From Streptomyces sp. MUM 2J (GTDB lineage: Bacteria > Actinomycetota > Actinomycetes > Streptomycetales > Streptomycetaceae), in the NCBI RefSeq assembly GCF_022414535.1, contig NZ_JADWYM010000035.1, forward strand, positions 1-64,000: 64,000 nucleotides of DNA, read 5' to 3'. The translations under genes and the position numbers were made by a program. Of this stretch, positions 61,882 through 64,000 are shown piece after piece (position 1 is the stretch's first letter; each line of letters begins with the position of its first letter). The notes beneath the pieces were generated by a model that had not been told where the DNA came from, did no database searches, and was given only the letters and a program-made list of their open reading frames with translations.

Positions 61882-62265
61882 ATGAACCAGCGAGCCAAAC
61901 AGGTGGTCCTGTCCGCGTTGACGACCTTCGCGGCGGCGGCCTCGCTCACCTTCGCGACCGCGTCGCCGGCGTCCGCGATCGATCAAGTCGACTGCGGTCT
62001 TCGGACCGACTTCGCGAAGATCCTTGCGCACAGCACCGGTAGCCAGAACAACCAGGAATCCTGTTTCGCCAACGCCGGGGAGATGCGGTGGGGGCGCGGC
62101 GCCTACGCACCCTCGTGGCTGGTGCAGTTCTCGACCGGCAACAATCGCGTCCAGTGGCACGGGGACGGAAGGTGGCAGCCCGGCGCGCCGGTCGCGAAGT
62201 GGACCGTCTTCAGCTTCCCGAACCACCCGGGTGGGGTCAAGATCGACGGGCTCAAGATCTGGTGA
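61882..62265 (+). CDS. Small exported beta/gamma-crystallin-like protein (SKLP-related)
   Basis: 127 residues: a signal peptide (LTTFAAAASLTFATASPASA) and a 90-residue mature domain, IDQVDCGLRTDFAKI, ESCFANAGEMRWG, STGNNRVQWHGDGRW and GGVKIDGLKIW. The pattern of a first DCGxRTDF and a CFANAG turn resembles the Streptomyces killer-toxin-like crystallin-fold proteins. Two cysteines could form a disulfide. GAGGAG seven bases before ATG 61882. Strong terminator right after. Confidence 0.6.
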   Translation: MNQRAKQVVLSALTTFAAAASLTFATASPASAIDQVDCGLRTDFAKILAHSTGSQNNQESCFANAGEMRWGRGAYAPSWLVQFSTGNNRVQWHGDGRWQPGAPVAKWTVFSFPNHPGGVKIDGLKIW

Positions 62266-62273
62266 GTCCGCCC

Positions 62274-62315
62274 GGACCGGGGATGGCGACCCTTTCCGGT
62301 CGCCATCCCCGGTCC
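62274..62315 (+). terminator. 18-bp stem terminator after the crystallin-like gene
   Basis: GGACCGGGGATGGCGACC pairs with GGTCGCCATCCCCGGTCC around CTTTCC, a perfect 18-bp stem. Confidence 0.75.
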
Positions 62316-62462
62316 GCAGGACTGCCCGTCCCGGCCCAAGGGCACGTTGCCGGGCAACCGACCCGGAGTACCACCGCCGAGCGGCCTGGGCTCGGGATCC
62401 CTCCGGCGCGGGACCCGCCCCAGGATTCCCGGTGGGCGCCCCACCCCGGGGCGCCCCCCGCC

Positions 62463-63137
62463 TCACCCCTCCACGACCCCCGATCGCCAAGCCCACGCCG
62501 CGATCTCCACGCGGTTGCGGGCGGGGAGTTTGGTCTGGACGTTGCCCAGGTGCGTCTTCACCGTGCCCACGGAGATGGACAGTTCGGCAGCGATCTCCGC
62601 GTTGGTGAGGCCGGTGGCCACCAGTCTCACGACGTCCGTCTCGCGAGCCGACAGCCCGGGATCCCGCGCCTTCCGGGCGCGGCCGGCCCCGGCCGCGCCC
62701 GGCACGCCCCGCAGCAGGCGCAGCGTGATGGACGGGCTGACCAGGGCTTCCCCGGAGGCCGCTGCTCTGATCGCCTCGACCAGGAGCGCGGGGCCGGAGT
62801 CCTTGAGCAGGAAGCCGCAGGCACCGCCGCGCAGGGCGCGGTGGACGTACTCGTCGTCGTCGAAGGTCGTGGCCACCACGACCTTGGGCGCGTCGACCAG
62901 GCCGGGACGGGTGAGCCGGCGCAGTGCCTCCAGTCCGTCCATCCGGGGCATGCGGAGGTCCATCAGCACCACGTCCGGCCGGTGCCGTTCGGCGAGTTCG
63001 ACCGCCTGGAGGCCGTCCGCCGCCTGGCCGACGACCTCGATGTCGTTCTCGGCCGCCAGGATCATCTCGAAGCCGGTGCGGACCATGGCCTGGTCGTCTG
63101 CGATCAGCACACGGATCGGCGCCCCCGAAAGCGTCAT
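62463..63137 (-). CDS. Two-component response regulator, NarL/FixJ family
   Basis: A 224-residue regulator. The receiver domain shows IRVLIADDQAMVRTGFEMIL and the phosphorylated aspartate in VVLMDLRMPRMDG, then VATTFDDDEYVHRAL. The LuxR-type output is LSARETDVVRLVATGLTNAE and SVGTVKTHLGNVQTKL. Its start overlaps the kinase stop (ATGA), a coupled pair. Confidence 0.94.
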   Translation of the reverse strand: MTLSGAPIRVLIADDQAMVRTGFEMILAAENDIEVVGQAADGLQAVELAERHRPDVVLMDLRMPRMDGLEALRRLTRPGLVDAPKVVVATTFDDDEYVHRALRGGACGFLLKDSGPALLVEAIRAAASGEALVSPSITLRLLRGVPGAAGAGRARKARDPGLSARETDVVRLVATGLTNAEIAAELSISVGTVKTHLGNVQTKLPARNRVEIAAWAWRSGVVEG

Positions 63138-64000
63138 GCCTCACTCCCCACAGCCCGACCCGTTGTCCCCCGCGCGGCCGCACCCCCGTCCACCGGTAGC
63201 GTCACCTCGATCCGCCATCCCCCGCCCTCCGCGGGACCCGCCTCGACCCGGCCACCGGCCAAGCCCACCCGCTCGGCCAGCCCCTTCAGCCCGAAGCCGC
63301 CGCCCAGCGACTGCGGGGCCCGATGGCCGGCGTGCGGCCGGCCGTCGTCGCTCACCGTTACCGTGACCCTCGGCCCGGACCGGACCAGGCGGACCTCCAC
63401 CTCGGTGAAGTCGCGCGCGTGCTTGCGGATGTTGGTCAGCGCCTCCATCACCACCCGGTGCACGGTCGTGACCACCTCCACCGGCAGATCCCCCAACTCC
63501 CCCTCCGTCCGCAGCGCAGCCCGCCCGCCGCCGACCGGCGCGAACTCCTCGACGAGGGCCCGCACTTCGGCCATGCCGGCCAGCGGTGCGAGGGCCACGT
63601 CCGGCGCCTGGGGCTCCTGCGGATCCACCTGCCGCAGCATCCCGACCATCGCCCGCATCGACTTCAGCGCCTCCGCGCCCGCGTGCTCGATCCGTTCCAG
63701 TGCCGGGGGCACGAGGTCGGGCCGCCGTACGGCGACGGAGCGGGCGCCCTGGGCCTGGATGACGATGCCGGTCACGTGGTGGGCGACGAAGTCGTGCAGA
63801 TCCCGGGCGAACTCCGCGCGCTGCTCCAGTCGTACGGCCGTCTCCCGGCGCTGCAGGTCCGCGACGACCAGTCGTGCGGTCAGGCTGGCGGCCAGGGCCA
63901 CCGTCGCCGCGAGGGTGAAGAGGAACGTCACGACCAGGCTGCCCTCGTCGACGCCGAGCACCAGCGGGCGCATCACGATCGCCGTGATGGTCGCCGCCGC
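63134..64000 (-). CDS. Sensor histidine kinase (HisKA_3), N-terminus outside window
   Basis: The in-frame sequence runs off the right edge without a start, so the membrane part is incomplete; the visible end has hydrophobic helix FLFTLAATVALAASLTARLV. The dimerisation box is FARDLHDFVAHHVTGIVIQA with the phospho-histidine. The ATPase shows EALTNIRKHA and GGGFGLKGLAERVGLAGGRV. It pairs with the response regulator. Signal unknown. Confidence 0.93.
   Translation of the reverse strand, partial: AAATITAIVMRPLVLGVDEGSLVVTFLFTLAATVALAASLTARLVVADLQRRETAVRLEQRAEFARDLHDFVAHHVTGIVIQAQGARSVAVRRPDLVPPALERIEHAGAEALKSMRAMVGMLRQVDPQEPQAPDVALAPLAGMAEVRALVEEFAPVGGGRAALRTEGELGDLPVEVVTTVHRVVMEALTNIRKHARDFTEVEVRLVRSGPRVTVTVSDDGRPHAGHRAPQSLGGGFGLKGLAERVGLAGGRVEAGPAEGGGWRIEVTLPVDGGAAARGTTGRAVGSEA

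Overview
The window is high-GC actinobacterial DNA, almost certainly a Streptomyces chromosome. The signs are strong third-position GC bias, GTG starts, ATGA/GTGA start-stop overlaps, mycothiol-type formaldehyde metabolism and a dense mix of regulators with secondary-metabolism genes. No tRNA, rRNA, CRISPR array or insertion sequence was seen.

Bases 1-25.3 kb form a glycine betaine import and catabolism locus. A ProU/OpuA-type ABC importer (13.9-18.0 kb) supplies betaine. A Rieske monooxygenase with a Rieske ferredoxin and a flavin reductase (20.6-23.4 kb) would remove the first methyl group as formaldehyde, which a mycothiol-dependent formaldehyde dehydrogenase and a metallo-beta-lactamase-fold hydrolase (23.6-25.3 kb) would carry to formate. 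A two-domain dimethylglycine dehydrogenase (FAD plus GcvT-like folate domain) feeds electrons to EtfB/EtfA and a membrane iron-sulfur protein (5.1-12.4 kb). FolD, PurU and GlyA (the last cut by the window edge) handle the one-carbon units and convert glycine to serine. Two near-identical IclR regulators and one FCD-type GntR regulator have matching operator-like repeats spread over these promoters. The locus is eroding: it holds a ferredoxin-reductase/GcvH chimera, a deleted betaine aldehyde dehydrogenase and a frameshifted folP.

Bases 25.8-35.2 kb carry small regulated units: nitroreductase, WYL regulator with a VOC protein and a monooxygenase, MFS pump with MarR, oleate hydratase with TetR, and a tandem SnoaL protein. 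At 35.6-39.8 kb lies the most unusual gene, a 1403-residue exported protein with an HELIH zinc-protease domain, a two-cysteine linker, a hydrophobic middle region, five cysteine-rich repeats and a C-terminal ricin-type beta-trefoil. This order resembles botulinum-type AB toxins. It is followed by a large ATPase-LuxR regulator and a TetR/PhlG-type hydrolase pair.

Bases 44.8-56.5 kb look like a C7-cyclitol biosynthetic cluster: a sugar-phosphate cyclase of the 2-epi-5-epi-valiolone synthase type, a two-domain VOC protein resembling the cyclitol epimerases, a transaldolase-like protein lacking the catalytic core, a bicovalent flavin oxidase, two cupins, an MDR reductase, a membrane acyltransferase, an exporter and a MarR regulator with matching palindromes. 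No aminotransferase is present, so a nitrogen-free product is plausible.

The last 7 kb hold a MarR gene, a TetR/SDR pair, small exported or unknown proteins, and a two-component system whose kinase runs off the window.
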